A stretch of 64,000 bases of DNA from Xenorhabdus mauleonii (GCF_900113945.1 NZ_FORG01000017.1:35118-99117); one strand, 5' to 3'. Numbered from the stretch's first letter, positions 1 through 9,677 are shown. Numbers and translations: made by a program. Notes: generated by a model from the letters alone, not told the origin.

Positions 1-263
1 CGCGTGGCACTGTTTTTTATACGCCGTTGGATAAAGAACGCAGAATGCCGCTATTACTGGCTTTTATATTGATTGGCTTTTTTATTTGGTTGGCGGAAAA
101 TTTCGGGACTTTCTTTGGGATCTGGCAATATCCTCATCAGTTAGGGGCTTGGTCTGCGGTTCATGCAGGGAAATGGGGGGCATGGTCATTATTGGTCGTT
201 GTTACCTTTACGATTGTTGTTCACCTTAAACATATCAAAGCGAATGTAATCATCTCTCGCTAG
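1..263 (+). CDS. DUF817 family integral membrane protein (3' end only)
   Basis: The reading frame is open from base 3 of the window to a TAG at 261-263, so this is the C-terminal part (about 86 residues) of a longer gene cut by the window edge. It shows two hydrophobic helices, one around LLLAFILIGFFIWLAEN and one around WSLLVVVTFTIVV, separated by an aromatic segment with FFGIWQYP and GKWGAW. I recognise this pattern from the C-terminus of DUF817 inner-membrane proteins, whose function is unknown. A TTG at 27 lies inside the frame and is not a likely start. The next gene is convergent. Confidence 0.7.
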   Translation, partial: RGTVFYTPLDKERRMPLLLAFILIGFFIWLAENFGTFFGIWQYPHQLGAWSAVHAGKWGAWSLLVVVTFTIVVHLKHIKANVIISR

Positions 264-273
264 TGTTGTGAAA

Positions 274-294
274 TGGGAATAATAAATATTCCCA
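274..294. terminator. Hairpin between convergent genes
   Basis: Perfect 8-bp inverted repeat TGGGAATA/TATTCCCA with a 5-base loop between the DUF817 gene (+) and the rhomboid gene (-). There is no strong T run on either side, so it is a weak bidirectional terminator candidate. Confidence 0.45.
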
Positions 295-299
295 ATCAC

Positions 300-866
300 T
301 TAACGCTGAGGGTTTGTCATGCTCCACTTTTTGGTCAGCCAGGAGAACGTCAATCCTGCTATCGCACCGAAAATATGCCCTTCGGTTGAAATATCTTCTT
401 GCAATGGCAATAGTCCTAAAGCAATTCCGCCGTAGTAAATGAAGACCAAAATGGCGAAGAATAAGTCTTTGCCTCTTCTCAAAAAGTAAGCGTTGGCCAG
501 CAATAATCCCCATAAACCAAAGATCCAGCCGCTGGCCCCAACATGAATGGCCGTTCGGCCAAATAACCAAACCAGAGTGCCTTCCACGACGATAATAAAC
601 AGGCTGGCGAGCACATAGTAACGGATGGAGTGAGCCATCAGTAATGCGCTGAGGACTAATAACGCGGGCAGGTTACTGAGCAAATGGCCCCAACTGCCAT
701 GCAGGAAAGGTGATAGCGGAATGCCAATCAGCCCTTGGGCATAGCGTGGAATAATACCTAAATTGCTTAATGAACCGCCGGTTAAGGTATCCAGCAATTG
801 GATTATGATAAGTATTGATGCTAATCCGATTAGAATATGCAGGCGTTGTTGTAGCCATATTTTCAC
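300..866 (-). CDS. Rhomboid-family intramembrane serine protease
   Basis: A 188-residue polytopic protein with about six hydrophobic segments and almost no soluble domain. Rhomboids cut transmembrane substrates within the membrane using a Ser-His dyad. The catalytic motif GASG (in HVGASGWIFGLWG, about residues 108-120) and a histidine followed by a small-residue helix (EGHIFGAIAG, about residue 163) are both visible and correctly ordered. HGSWGHLLSN near residue 56 matches the conserved helix-2 histidine/asparagine region. The start is a GTG at 866; an in-frame stop lies just upstream and no early ATG is in frame. It is smaller than GlpG, lacking its N-terminal cytoplasmic domain. Substrate unknown; no GlyGly-CTERM partner is visible, so I do not call it a rhombosortase. 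Confidence 0.85.
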   Translation of the reverse strand: MKIWLQQRLHILIGLASILIIIQLLDTLTGGSLSNLGIIPRYAQGLIGIPLSPFLHGSWGHLLSNLPALLVLSALLMAHSIRYYVLASLFIIVVEGTLVWLFGRTAIHVGASGWIFGLWGLLLANAYFLRRGKDLFFAILVFIYYGGIALGLLPLQEDISTEGHIFGAIAGLTFSWLTKKWSMTNPQR

Positions 867-1215
867 TGTAATTGATTACCTTATCATTTAGATTTATACA
901 CTTCGTCTTTCAAGCGGTCTCTTTGTTGGCTACGCTCGCTCACCGTTTTTATAAACATACGGTGAGCTATGCTCCCGGGGATTATGAGAGGCTCCAGCCT
1001 CTCACCGGAGGCCCGCCTTTGGCTGTTCAAATTCGTTCCCGACGAATTTGTCATTCCCTTGCCGTCGCGATGCAACTTGAAATCCATTGTGCATATTACC
1101 AAAGGGCACGATTTTCTGAGGGAAATCATTTCCTGTCAAGACGTGCCCAAGATGCTGGCTTGCCGGGATAAAGTGGGCGCTAATCCTCATTTTGAAAACA
1201 AGGAGTTCACTCAAT
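867..1215. other. Gene-free stretch holding a dispersed repeat
   Basis: This gap lies between the start of the rhomboid gene and the end of the glycosidase-like gene, both on the minus strand. Bases 904-1083 are a long copy of the CTTTCAAG repeat family. The remainder contains an imperfect inverted pair GGGCACG (about 1105) and CGTGCCC (about 1141), enclosing the short palindrome GGAAATCATTTCC. Open frames here show no recognisable protein. Confidence 0.5.
904..1083. repeat. Dispersed imperfect palindromic repeat, long copy (about 180 bp)
   Basis: Begins CGTCTTTCAAGC, continues through TTTGTTGGCT and CTCGCTCACCGTTTTTAT, and ends GATGCAACTTGAAA, so its two ends are inverted relatives (CTTTCAAG / CTTGAAA). 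The same ends and internal blocks recur at 40235-40355, and short hairpin versions lie at 27799-27833 and 35509-35543. The architecture resembles enterobacterial intergenic repeats (ERIC/MITE-like), but the sequence is not the classical ERIC core. Function unknown. Confidence 0.7.
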
Positions 1216-2163
1216 CTATTGATTCAGCCAAGGGGAGCTGGTGCTCCAAAAAATAATATTAACGCCCAAGTATTCTTCTGCAAATTTGATAAATTCTTGC
1301 TGAGTGAATCTCTTTTTAGTTTGAGGGTTTGTATAAGTTAGTGTGGGTTCCTGAACAGCCATCGCAACAAGCGCCAGTTTGTTTTTGTATTTATGGAAAA
1401 AAGGATATGAATTTTTCATTTGTCCTTTCTTATAAGGAACGATATCAGGCCCTCCCAGTCCAATATTGTTTTTCTGTGCAATCTCAAACAGGCGGGACAT
1501 ATAGTTATGGTCGTTATTCCATTCGCAGGGCCAGAAATTAACATATTGTATAACGTACGATTTTTTAAAGACTTTTCTGGCAAATAAGATGTTTTCGATG
1601 GTGGCTGAAAAGTATTTATCGCAAGTAAAGCCGGCATTTGCTTTTTTCAGGTTAATACTAATGGCCGTCTCAGGGAGATTGATGCCAGCTATTTTTCCAT
1701 CCAATTCGGTCGCCAATGCCGACAGAAGATGTTGATACCGTTCTCTTAGTGCTTCATTCCACTGTGCAGAAGCCCAACCTTGAGCAGGCGCTTTACCTTC
1801 ACCCGGATTGTCAGATTGCGCGACCAAGCCGCCACTATATTGAGGTTCTTGCTGTAAGTAGAGAGGAATGTTTCTACGGGTTGGTTCAAAAAATCGGTCT
1901 TGGATCTGAATAAAAAGCTTTTTATTCATTTTGTTCAGTACTGCCAGATCCTTTTTTATGGCGGAGAAATCATATTCGCCTTTTGATTTTTCCAATTGTT
2001 TCCAAGTATAAATAATCTGCACCCCGTTAATATCAGATCGCGCGAGCAACGGGCCTACTTCTTCAAGCTCTCCTGAGGATGTGTATAGGTAATTTTGAGG
2101 CGTCGCAGCCAGCGTATTACCCCCATAAAAGAAAAACATAAGAAATATTATAATAATTCGCAT
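1216..2163 (-). CDS. Exported TIM-barrel protein, glycoside-hydrolase-like
   Basis: A 315-residue protein starting at ATG 2163, where AAAAGGA precedes the codon by about 8 bases. A longer frame upstream is ignored because the chosen start gives a clean signal peptide (IIIIFLMFFFYGGNTLAA). The mature part has GVQIIYTWKQLEKSKGEYDF followed by KKLFIQIQDR, a pattern typical of the first strands of beta-galactosidase-like TIM barrels. GINLPETAI, where the acid/base Glu follows a strand, and IIFWSTSSPW near the end also fit that fold. I recognise no specific family or substrate. It follows the small membrane protein gene by 101 bases on the same strand and may belong to the same transcript. Confidence 0.6.
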   Translation of the reverse strand: MRIIIIFLMFFFYGGNTLAATPQNYLYTSSGELEEVGPLLARSDINGVQIIYTWKQLEKSKGEYDFSAIKKDLAVLNKMNKKLFIQIQDRFFEPTRRNIPLYLQQEPQYSGGLVAQSDNPGEGKAPAQGWASAQWNEALRERYQHLLSALATELDGKIAGINLPETAISINLKKANAGFTCDKYFSATIENILFARKVFKKSYVIQYVNFWPCEWNNDHNYMSRLFEIAQKNNIGLGGPDIVPYKKGQMKNSYPFFHKYKNKLALVAMAVQEPTLTYTNPQTKKRFTQQEFIKFAEEYLGVNIIFWSTSSPWLNQ

Positions 2164-2264
2164 ATCTGGGTCCTTTTGATGGTGAACAATCAAATTCTTA
2201 TCAACAACAATTTTCAGAACAACAATCTTTAGAACAGCAAAAAGCAACTATTCTCCCGCAGGCA

Positions 2265-2663
2265 TTATTTTTTTTTCTTGCCCCGTTTCTTGTCTTGTCG
2301 TTTGCCGATGATTTCTGGTTCAGGGTGGGAAAAAGGTTTTTCCGTAAAATTGGCTAGTGCCCGGTAATTAAACACAATAAAGAACAAACAACTCAACATA
2401 ATGATCATGCAGATAAAGAGGATATGTATTCCGCCGACATTCAAAGTGTTGAGAGAAATCGATACGAGAAGATTAGGAAAAAATGATAATGCCAGTGTTC
2501 CCGCTGCAATGTTGGATAAAACACGTAATGGCGGAATATTCTTCAATATCGCTACGATCAATAAAGGGATGAGCAGGCCAAATGTTGAGAGAAAAACGAT
2601 AGATACCGGCGTGTTTTCTATCATATCGGCAAGGCCAAAAAACTGAAAAGGGAAGGTTAACAT
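2265..2663 (-). CDS. Small polytopic membrane protein, unknown family
   Basis: A 132-residue protein with three to four hydrophobic helices (about residues 18-40, 48-72 and 78-102) and a very basic tail rich in Lys and Arg (DKKRGKKKK). The tail would sit in the cytoplasm by the positive-inside rule. It starts 9 bases after the stop of the upstream LemA gene, so it is almost certainly co-transcribed with the LemA/GIDE genes. No family recognised. Confidence 0.6.
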   Translation of the reverse strand: MLTFPFQFFGLADMIENTPVSIVFLSTFGLLIPLLIVAILKNIPPLRVLSNIAAGTLALSFFPNLLVSISLNTLNVGGIHILFICMIIMLSCLFFIVFNYRALANFTEKPFSHPEPEIIGKRQDKKRGKKKK

Positions 2664-2672
2664 GAGATTTCC

Positions 2673-3215
2673 TTATTCACCGATTGTGTTAATAGCAAGC
2701 ATTGTACGTATTTGATACCCCAATATTTTGGCAAATACCACATTGGGGAATGTTTGGATGCCGATGTTATAAAGAGTCACGCTGTCATTAAAAAACTCAT
2801 GGCGATCCGCGATTTTATTTTCCAATAGCGTGAGACGTTTTTGCAGTTGATGCAGATTGTTTAGCAAATTTAATTGGGGATAGTTTTCTGCTATTGCCAA
2901 TACGTTATATAAGGTGTGGGTTATTTCGTTGTTAATTTGGATCTTGTGATCGGTATGATGGCTGACCAAGTAACGTTCACGTAACTGCGCCAGTTCTAGT
3001 AGAAGCGATTTTTGGTGCGACATGGCTTGTTCTGTGATATTGACCAATTCCGGTATTTCATCAACACGTTGTTTCAACAGGATATCAATATTGGCAAAGG
3101 CTTTATCTGTGTAGTTTTTCAGCGTCACTACGTTGTTATAAGTGTTGATCAGGTAATAACTCAATAAAACGAATAAGATAACAAGGATAAAAACGGAAAT
3201 AAAAAAGGGATCCAT
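2673..3215 (-). CDS. LemA family membrane-anchored protein (copy 2 of the operon)
   Basis: A 180-residue protein with one N-terminal membrane helix (about residues 5-25) followed by an all-helical domain. LemA hallmarks are present: YNNVVTLKNYTDKAFANIDILLKQRVDEIPELV, an aromatic-rich centre (AENYPQL) and YNIGIQTFPNVVFAKIL near the C-terminus. LemA proteins are membrane-anchored four-helix bundles of unknown biochemical function. It is a clear paralogue of the LemA gene at 3998-4561, with the same motifs in the same order. It lies 13 bases from the GIDE gene. Two LemA proteins bracketing a GIDE protein suggests one membrane assembly (inference). Confidence 0.88.
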   Translation of the reverse strand: MDPFFISVFILVILFVLLSYYLINTYNNVVTLKNYTDKAFANIDILLKQRVDEIPELVNITEQAMSHQKSLLLELAQLRERYLVSHHTDHKIQINNEITHTLYNVLAIAENYPQLNLLNNLHQLQKRLTLLENKIADRHEFFNDSVTLYNIGIQTFPNVVFAKILGYQIRTMLAINTIGE

Positions 3216-3228
3216 TCATTTTTCCTTA

Positions 3229-3963
3229 TTAAAACAGCCAACTGAATAAAGGCGATTTATTCAACATCAGTGTAAGCATATGCCCGTTATATTCATAAGG
3301 GATACTCAGTACGAGCGCGCAGAGGAATATTGCTGTCATCATAAATATGAGGGCAGATTTTTTCAGGGGATGATGTTTATTCCAATGCGTCACAGATTCT
3401 ACAGGGCAAACGGACAAGACATCGTCTTCGATGCTTTTTTGGATCACGATTTGGTTATCTTTTTCTGCCGCTGAACCAATCAACATCATGGTGTCATGGT
3501 TGAATATTGCCCGTTCCACATAACGCATATTTCCTTCTTCATTTCGGCATGTAGGTGGGAGGGATATGAGCGATATCTTGTCAATCATTACGGCAACTGA
3601 GCCTGAATCATCCTGAATTTTAAAAGGTGCGCATTGGGTTACATCGGTAATTGTTTTGTAATATTCCTTTCCTTCCGAATTTTTTGTTTTTTGGTGCACA
3701 GTGTAGTGGTAGGCAATACATTTCCTTTTACTGAGTGGCGCTGTGTGCAACTTCTGTTTTTCAGCTATCACCTGACCTTGTACTTCGACCAATCCCATTG
3801 CCATTGAGCCTATTTTAGAGGTAGGCAAATTTTTCTGGAGCTTGAAAAACTGTTTTTTAGGGGTTTTTTGTAGCCAGACCAAAATACAGAGAGTGATAAA
3901 AAATACGGCAAAGAGGCCGAAAGCGACACTGTCATCCAAACTATTAAAAATGAAGTTCATCAT
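3229..3963 (-). CDS. GIDE-domain (MUL1-like) bipartite membrane protein
   Basis: A 244-residue protein with membrane helices near both ends (about 14-32 and 203-222) and a soluble middle. The middle has CIAYHYTVHQ, a segment about TITDV, CAPFKIQDDSGSVAVMID and a late VLSVCPVES, matching the GIDE domain of the mitochondrial ligase MUL1/MAPL and its bacterial relatives, which lack a RING finger. In bacteria such proteins often neighbour LemA genes, as here. Function unknown. The start ATG at 3963 is directly followed by a second ATG (Met-Met), so the exact start is ambiguous by one codon. Confidence 0.72.
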   Translation of the reverse strand: MMNFIFNSLDDSVAFGLFAVFFITLCILVWLQKTPKKQFFKLQKNLPTSKIGSMAMGLVEVQGQVIAEKQKLHTAPLSKRKCIAYHYTVHQKTKNSEGKEYYKTITDVTQCAPFKIQDDSGSVAVMIDKISLISLPPTCRNEEGNMRYVERAIFNHDTMMLIGSAAEKDNQIVIQKSIEDDVLSVCPVESVTHWNKHHPLKKSALIFMMTAIFLCALVLSIPYEYNGHMLTLMLNKSPLFSWLF

Positions 3964-3997
3964 ATATAGGTAAGTTTCTTATTCAGAGAAAATGGGT

Positions 3998-4561
3998 TTA
4001 TTGAAAGCGAACGCCGTTATATTTCTTTTCTTCCGCCAGAATTTCCAGCAAAGGAAGGCGCTGGTATTTCAGTATGTTGGCAACAATAACTGCCGGAAAA
4101 ACCTGAATGCCGATATTGTAAAGTGTTACCGCGTCATTGAAGTTCTCGCGACGGCGAGCAATTTTATCTTCGACATTGCTGACGGCTTGCTGGAGTTCAA
4201 TAAAGTTTTCACCGGAAATCAGAGTAGGATAACTTTCTGCAATCGCTATGACTGATTTAAACGCTTGCTCCATTTGGTTAGAGGCGGTGATTTTTTCAGG
4301 CAGGGAACCTGAATTCAGGTAATTTTGGCGGGCAGTACTGAGTGCCGTGAAAAGCTCGCGCTCATGGGACATGGCTTTGGAGACAACTGAAACTAAAGCG
4401 GGTATCTGATCCGCACGTTGTTTCAAGATGACGTCAATATTGGCAAAGGCATTATCAACATTGTTGCGTAGCATAACCAAGCGGTTATAGAGAGTGATCC
4501 CCCAGCTTATTCCACAGACCAGCAGAATAAAAATCACCGCAGCCGTGATCAATATTTCCAT
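3998..4561 (-). CDS. LemA family membrane-anchored protein (copy 1 of the operon)
   Basis: A 187-residue protein with one N-terminal membrane helix (ILITAAVIFILLVCGISWG) and the LemA domain: YNRLVMLRNNVDNAFANIDV, KQRADQIPALV, IAESYPTL and YNIGIQVFPAVIVANIL. It lies 73 bases downstream of the giant AAA+ ATPase gene and 34 bases before the GIDE gene on the same strand. The C-terminus (EEKKYNGVRFQ) resembles the terminal motif of canonical LemA proteins better than the second copy does. Its duplicate at 2673-3215 looks like an old tandem duplication that has diverged. Confidence 0.9.
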   Translation of the reverse strand: MEILITAAVIFILLVCGISWGITLYNRLVMLRNNVDNAFANIDVILKQRADQIPALVSVVSKAMSHERELFTALSTARQNYLNSGSLPEKITASNQMEQAFKSVIAIAESYPTLISGENFIELQQAVSNVEDKIARRRENFNDAVTLYNIGIQVFPAVIVANILKYQRLPLLEILAEEKKYNGVRFQ

Positions 4562-4634
4562 TTCTTTTATTACCTTTAACGTTCATTTAAATAATGAGAA
4601 TGTCATTTCCCGTCATTTTCGACGGGGTTTAGGA

Positions 4635-7600
4635 TTATTTTGCATTCCCCAACGCCTGAATGCTCTCAACTAAATCCGCGAGTTGAGCGACAACGCGATC
4701 ACCAACATCCGCATTGTCGCCGCCCAGCGCTTTATTCCGCATAAAATCGCGCTTGATTTGCTGCCAGCGCAGCGTTTCTTCCGGAGTCATGGTGCCGCGG
4801 ATTTCTGCCAGTTTGAGGAGATTTTCTTCCGCTCCGTTGGTCAGCAGTTGAGCTTCCCCCAAATAGTGATCATCAATGATGCGTTGAATTTCTGCATCAT
4901 TCATGACAGCAGATACTTTTTCGCAGAGTTTGTTCATATTTCGATAGCTGCCTTGCAGTTTGAATGGCGGCTCTGTCCGATACTTATCTGATTGCGCGGC
5001 GCTGATGATGTATTGCTGATTCACTTTGAACACGATATCCCGCATTTCCAGCAGGCGCTCAAGTATTGCAACGATTTCAGTTATTTCAGCTTCGCTGTAA
5101 GGATAGCTCAATCCATTGCTGGAGAAGGGTTTGCCCATTGCTTTATCGATAAACAGGTACAGATCGTTCATATCGCGTAATGCCAGTGGCGCCAGCACCG
5201 GGTTTGATGTCAGGCTGTTTTCGATATAACTCAGGGTAAATGTCTCTTCCATGCCCCCCAAGACTTCGCCGAGGTTATAGATATCAGCACGGTTAGCCAG
5301 CATATCCGGTATTTTGAACAGTTCACCGGATTCGGTGTAAGGGTTGCCCGACATGACAACACAGAATTTCTTGCCGCGCATATCGTAGGTTTTTGTCTGG
5401 CCTTTCCAAACCCCTTCAATACGCCGTGTGCCGTCACACAGGGAAATAAACTTTTGCAGGAATTCAGGGTTGGTATGCTGGATATCATCCACATACAGCA
5501 TCACATTGTTGCCCATTTCCAGCGCCAGATTGAGTTTTTCTAACTCTTGACGTGCAGTGGCGTTCGGGGCTTGAGCCGGATCGAGAGACAGGACATCGTG
5601 CCCCAAGGCAGGGGCGTTTATTTTCATAAAGATCAAACCCAGACGATTGGCGATATATTCCATCAGCGTCGTTTTGCCGTAACCGGGTGGGGAAATCATT
5701 AATAACATTCCCATCAAGTCCGTTCGTTTGCCTTCCCCGATTGCGCCGATTTGCTTGGCAAAGTTATCTCCGATCAGTGGCAAATAAACATCGCTGATCA
5801 ATTTATTGCGCACGAATGAGCTGAGTGGCCGTGCCTTGAATTCGTGCAGCCGCAGTGCATTGCGTTGTTGGGTTAAAACGTTTTGGCGTAATTCCTGATA
5901 ATGATGATAATCAGGAATGAAGATTTTGCGGTGTTTCCGCATCCGGCAGAAATAGTCATCAAGGCTCAAGGTTAATGCTTGATTGATGATGGAAGGGTGT
6001 TCGCCGATTAAATCGGTGACAGTAAAATGTAAATCGACTTCACTGAAACGGGCACTGAGTGTTTTTTCCAGTAAAACCAGAACGACTGCTTCTGAAATAT
6101 ACCCTTTCAGTGGCGAAAACTCAGGCAAGGAGCAGAGGCCATTCAGCCAGTTTTCCACCAGCATCCAACGCTGGGTAAAACGCTGGCCGAGATTCTGCTG
6201 CGAGTGGTTGAAATCCCCCCACATATGGGCTTTTTCCAGTTCAGATTGCAACCCTTCCAATAACGTACGGGCATATTTGCTGAAATTGAACTCCACCGTT
6301 GGCCTGCTTAGTGCCAAACTCAGATATTCCGCTGCCTGTGCCAGTTGATAAGGTTCACACTTGAGAGGATGGCGCTCAAGGAACAGGCTGAGTTCTGCTT
6401 CGATTTCAGCCTGTAGATCCAGCAACCCGGCATCATTGCGGAAAAGCTGATAAATGTTGGAGCAGGTACGGGCACGCTCAGGCCATAATGAAGGTTGTTC
6501 TTCGCGTTGGATTTGTTCCCAGAACAGTACCGCAATTCCTCTTGCATGGGGATTGAAACGCAAAAGATCGGCGCTTTCCCCGACGGGGATTAATTTTCGC
6601 AGGATGGCAACCGCATCACGGTCGTGGATCCCTTTTTCATAGCCTTCTTTGTAGCGGGGAGCGGCAAAATCGCGGACGGTTTTTTCCAGCATGTCCGGTT
6701 TGTTCAACTGGGATTTCAGCTCGTTCAGCATCAGGCCATCATGCTCTTTGCCTGCTGCATAAATGAGTGAATAAGCAAGGAATTCAGCGCGATAAACGTG
6801 TGGTGATTCTGACTCAAGGGAGATAGACCAGTAAGGCTGCATGGATTCAAGTTCTGGGCTATCAATCGGCTCTTGGTAATCAGTACCTGTCAGGTGCAAA
6901 TAGAGATGCTCTCCCCGAGGCAGAATAGTGAGATCCAGCTCTTGTGTATTGACACTGAAACGGTGGCGCGGGCCAAGTTTGATAACGTTGCCGCCATCTT
7001 CATAGATTTCTGTTTTGTCCCGCAGGCTGCGAATGGCCTGATCCCTTGCCGCCTTGAATTTGGCATCAATATCATCCGCTTTTACGCTGTCTTTCAGTTC
7101 CTGCAAGCGTTCAATGATTTCCCGGGTTTTCAGTGATAGGGCATCAGAGGCAAAAAAAGCATTCAGCTCATCAAGGGAGGCAAATTTCGCTGTCCGGCGG
7201 ATAATGCTATCCAGCAAGCGCTCTGCCGCTACCTGTAAATTCTGGGTCTTGCGCTGGCGTTCATCCAGCAATGACTGTTTGTGTGTTTCAAAGGTTTCCA
7301 GCAACTCTTCACGCTTGTCCAGAATGTCATTCAAGAACTCATCGTGATCACTGAATTGGGTTTCCAACTCTTCCAGTTGTACCAGCAGGCGGGACAGTTG
7401 TTCATCACAACGTTCTGGATCGGTGGAGAGTGTCAGGGCATTGGTGATCCCTTGACTGAACAGTTTAAATTGAGCGCCAAATTGAGCAATCGATTCAACC
7501 GCCCCTTGCTCTTTGCGGCGTTGTTGCAGCCTGGCCCGTGCTTGATTCAGCAGGGCATAAATTTCGGAAATTGACTCGATGATGTGGGTTTGCTGGGTTG

Positions 7601-9578
7601 TATCCTCAAATTTTAATGAGGCCATCAGGTTCGACAGCATATCCAGATCAGTGGACATTTTTTCCATGCCTGCCAGCGGTTCAGCGAGCTGAGAGCGATT
7701 GGCCGCGGCCTGAACTTGTTTTTCCAGTTCCTGTAGTTGCAGGGTAAATGGCTGTAATGCTTTTTCGCTGGCAAGGAATTCTGCGGTCGCGAGTGAAATG
7801 CGCTGCTGACTATCAGCCAATTGCGTTTCCATTTCATCAAGGAGAGACAGGTCGATATAGCGATGATCACGAAGCGTGATTAAGTGACCGCGCTGGATGC
7901 TCAAGCTGTTTAAGGCTTCGATAAATTGCTGAGTCTCTGTCCAGCTTTCCGGCAGCATGGTTGACAGCAATTCTTTCTGATGCGATGTCGCTGCATTCAT
8001 GGCGCGAATGGATTGACGGCGGATGCTTTCTACTTTTTCGTATTCATCCAGCACTTTTTCGCCGGTATTGGCAATCTCTTTCAGCAATAAAGAGATATTC
8101 AGGCTCTGTTCGTCATTCAACCAATAGTAGATATCGACCAGACGCCGGGCATCCTGACACAGTTTTTCGTAGAGCAGGGAAGATATCTGCTGTTGTTCGA
8201 TTTCTTTGGCGATATGGTAAAGGTCAGAAATGCCCCGAACCAACTCAGCATTGCCGATGCGCCCCAAGAAGCTGTTTTTTGCCGGCTGGCGAGCCGCATA
8301 TTCGTCAGAATAGAACGGTGTTTGCCAGATTTGCATCGGATGAATGCGGGTTGGTTCTTCTGATTGCCCTTCAAACAGCACCATTTGGCCGTCTTCCAGC
8401 ATGGCATAGCCGTGGCCAAACAATGGATTCTGTAGCTTGCGTTCAATCAGGTTGTAGTTAAACAGGGCCAAACGGCCGCGCTTGGGTTCGTAGAAGATGT
8501 ACATGACATCTTCCCCATTCGGGGAGCGGCGGACTCGGCGGAAGCGCATGCCATCCATCGATTGATCAAACGTCTTGTATTCCCCGCTTTGCAGGTAATA
8601 ACCGCCCGGAAAAATAATGCCGTGGTCTTCCGGCAATTGAATGCAGGCCAAACCAATGGCATCAATGCGTTGTACGCTTTGGGCCAGAGTGTTGTAGACC
8701 AGATAACGCCAGGATTCTTCGCGATAAGGCAGAATTTTCAGCAGGATCAAGCTGCCGGTCTGAGCATATTCAATCTGTGCGTCATCCAGTGATTGGGTTT
8801 TATCCAATACCGCTTCCCGGTAGATCCCCAAACCATCTTCGGTATTGTTTTCACATTTGATGGTCAGATCACCGCCAATGGTTTCCACAAACACGGTATC
8901 CAGAATGTTCATGTGCGGATAGCGGCCATTTACGGTATTTTCCCGCGTGGTTTTCTGCCATTCAAAATCGTAAGCGGGGGGCAGGGCGATGTCGCGCTCG
9001 CCGCGATTATCGATATAGGTTATTTCTGTTTTATCGCTGGAAATGGCCCAGCGAAACACCCGAATATCCGTAATTCTTTCGCCAATCTGGAAGCTGGCGA
9101 GAAGTTTTCCATCACGTTCAACCAGTTCCAGTAATTGGGTGTTTTTGTAGTAGGTATAAAGTTCGTGGAAGTCTTGTACGAAGCTGGTGATATTGAGAAA
9201 TGTGCCGGTTAGCGGAACGGATTCTACATCATATTCGTCATTTTCTTTCTTGAGCTTGTACAGGGAGAAAACATCTTCAACCCGTGTCTCTTTTTTTAAT
9301 CCAAGGAAAACGTTGTAGCCAAATAGCAGCCAATCACCAACCCGGACAATATCACGGGCTACGCAATTGTTTTCTGTGCGGATGCGGATACGCCCGATAA
9401 TGTCAGTCTGGTTTTTGCCAAATTCTTCCAAGCGACGAGTATTAAGCTGGCTGACTTTTTCATGCAGTTGCTGGCCTTGCTCAGACAGGCGATTGCGTAA
9501 GATATCGTAGGCTCCGCCTTCTGCGACGGCATTATCCAGTAATTCCTGTTCACGATTATTCACTTGGCTATCTGACAT
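4635..9578 (-). CDS. Giant DUF3686-type AAA+ ATPase ('DNA repair ATPase' family)
   Basis: A 1647-residue soluble protein. The N-terminal 430 residues are strand-rich and propeller-like. Residues about 450-870 are mostly coiled coil (long Glu/Gln/Leu-rich helices). A MoxR-like AAA+ module lies near the C-terminus: Walker A PPGYGKTT at about 1297, Walker B VMLYVDDIQH at about 1360, sensor-1 asparagine in VVMSGNPYTE at about 1408, and an arginine-finger-like LANRAD at about 1427. I recognise the arrangement from proteins annotated as DNA repair ATPase (DUF3686); that function is not established. The setting between a flotillin/YqiJ pair and LemA/GIDE membrane proteins points to a membrane-linked remodelling role (inference). 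It starts at ATG 9578; a terminator lies between it and the flotillin gene. Confidence 0.8.
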   Translation of the reverse strand: MSDSQVNNREQELLDNAVAEGGAYDILRNRLSEQGQQLHEKVSQLNTRRLEEFGKNQTDIIGRIRIRTENNCVARDIVRVGDWLLFGYNVFLGLKKETRVEDVFSLYKLKKENDEYDVESVPLTGTFLNITSFVQDFHELYTYYKNTQLLELVERDGKLLASFQIGERITDIRVFRWAISSDKTEITYIDNRGERDIALPPAYDFEWQKTTRENTVNGRYPHMNILDTVFVETIGGDLTIKCENNTEDGLGIYREAVLDKTQSLDDAQIEYAQTGSLILLKILPYREESWRYLVYNTLAQSVQRIDAIGLACIQLPEDHGIIFPGGYYLQSGEYKTFDQSMDGMRFRRVRRSPNGEDVMYIFYEPKRGRLALFNYNLIERKLQNPLFGHGYAMLEDGQMVLFEGQSEEPTRIHPMQIWQTPFYSDEYAARQPAKNSFLGRIGNAELVRGISDLYHIAKEIEQQQISSLLYEKLCQDARRLVDIYYWLNDEQSLNISLLLKEIANTGEKVLDEYEKVESIRRQSIRAMNAATSHQKELLSTMLPESWTETQQFIEALNSLSIQRGHLITLRDHRYIDLSLLDEMETQLADSQQRISLATAEFLASEKALQPFTLQLQELEKQVQAAANRSQLAEPLAGMEKMSTDLDMLSNLMASLKFEDTTQQTHIIESISEIYALLNQARARLQQRRKEQGAVESIAQFGAQFKLFSQGITNALTLSTDPERCDEQLSRLLVQLEELETQFSDHDEFLNDILDKREELLETFETHKQSLLDERQRKTQNLQVAAERLLDSIIRRTAKFASLDELNAFFASDALSLKTREIIERLQELKDSVKADDIDAKFKAARDQAIRSLRDKTEIYEDGGNVIKLGPRHRFSVNTQELDLTILPRGEHLYLHLTGTDYQEPIDSPELESMQPYWSISLESESPHVYRAEFLAYSLIYAAGKEHDGLMLNELKSQLNKPDMLEKTVRDFAAPRYKEGYEKGIHDRDAVAILRKLIPVGESADLLRFNPHARGIAVLFWEQIQREEQPSLWPERARTCSNIYQLFRNDAGLLDLQAEIEAELSLFLERHPLKCEPYQLAQAAEYLSLALSRPTVEFNFSKYARTLLEGLQSELEKAHMWGDFNHSQQNLGQRFTQRWMLVENWLNGLCSLPEFSPLKGYISEAVVLVLLEKTLSARFSEVDLHFTVTDLIGEHPSIINQALTLSLDDYFCRMRKHRKIFIPDYHHYQELRQNVLTQQRNALRLHEFKARPLSSFVRNKLISDVYLPLIGDNFAKQIGAIGEGKRTDLMGMLLMISPPGYGKTTLMEYIANRLGLIFMKINAPALGHDVLSLDPAQAPNATARQELEKLNLALEMGNNVMLYVDDIQHTNPEFLQKFISLCDGTRRIEGVWKGQTKTYDMRGKKFCVVMSGNPYTESGELFKIPDMLANRADIYNLGEVLGGMEETFTLSYIENSLTSNPVLAPLALRDMNDLYLFIDKAMGKPFSSNGLSYPYSEAEITEIVAILERLLEMRDIVFKVNQQYIISAAQSDKYRTEPPFKLQGSYRNMNKLCEKVSAVMNDAEIQRIIDDHYLGEAQLLTNGAEENLLKLAEIRGTMTPEETLRWQQIKRDFMRNKALGGDNADVGDRVVAQLADLVESIQALGNAK

Positions 9579-9677
9579 GGCGTATCACGTTTCCTTACTC
9601 AAGATGGATTTTAATGACGTTAAAACTGGTTTTAGTGCACTGTACTGATATCCCGGATGGGATGAGTGCAGGGAAAA

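Noticed and set aside
300..866. Rhombosortase (GlyGly-CTERM processing) instead of a general rhomboid
   Set aside because: No GlyGly-CTERM protein or type II secretion genes are visible, and the sequence looks like a general small rhomboid.
969..1256. Plus-strand open frame of 95 codons
   Set aside because: It mostly translates the dispersed repeat, has no ribosome-binding site and no recognisable protein.
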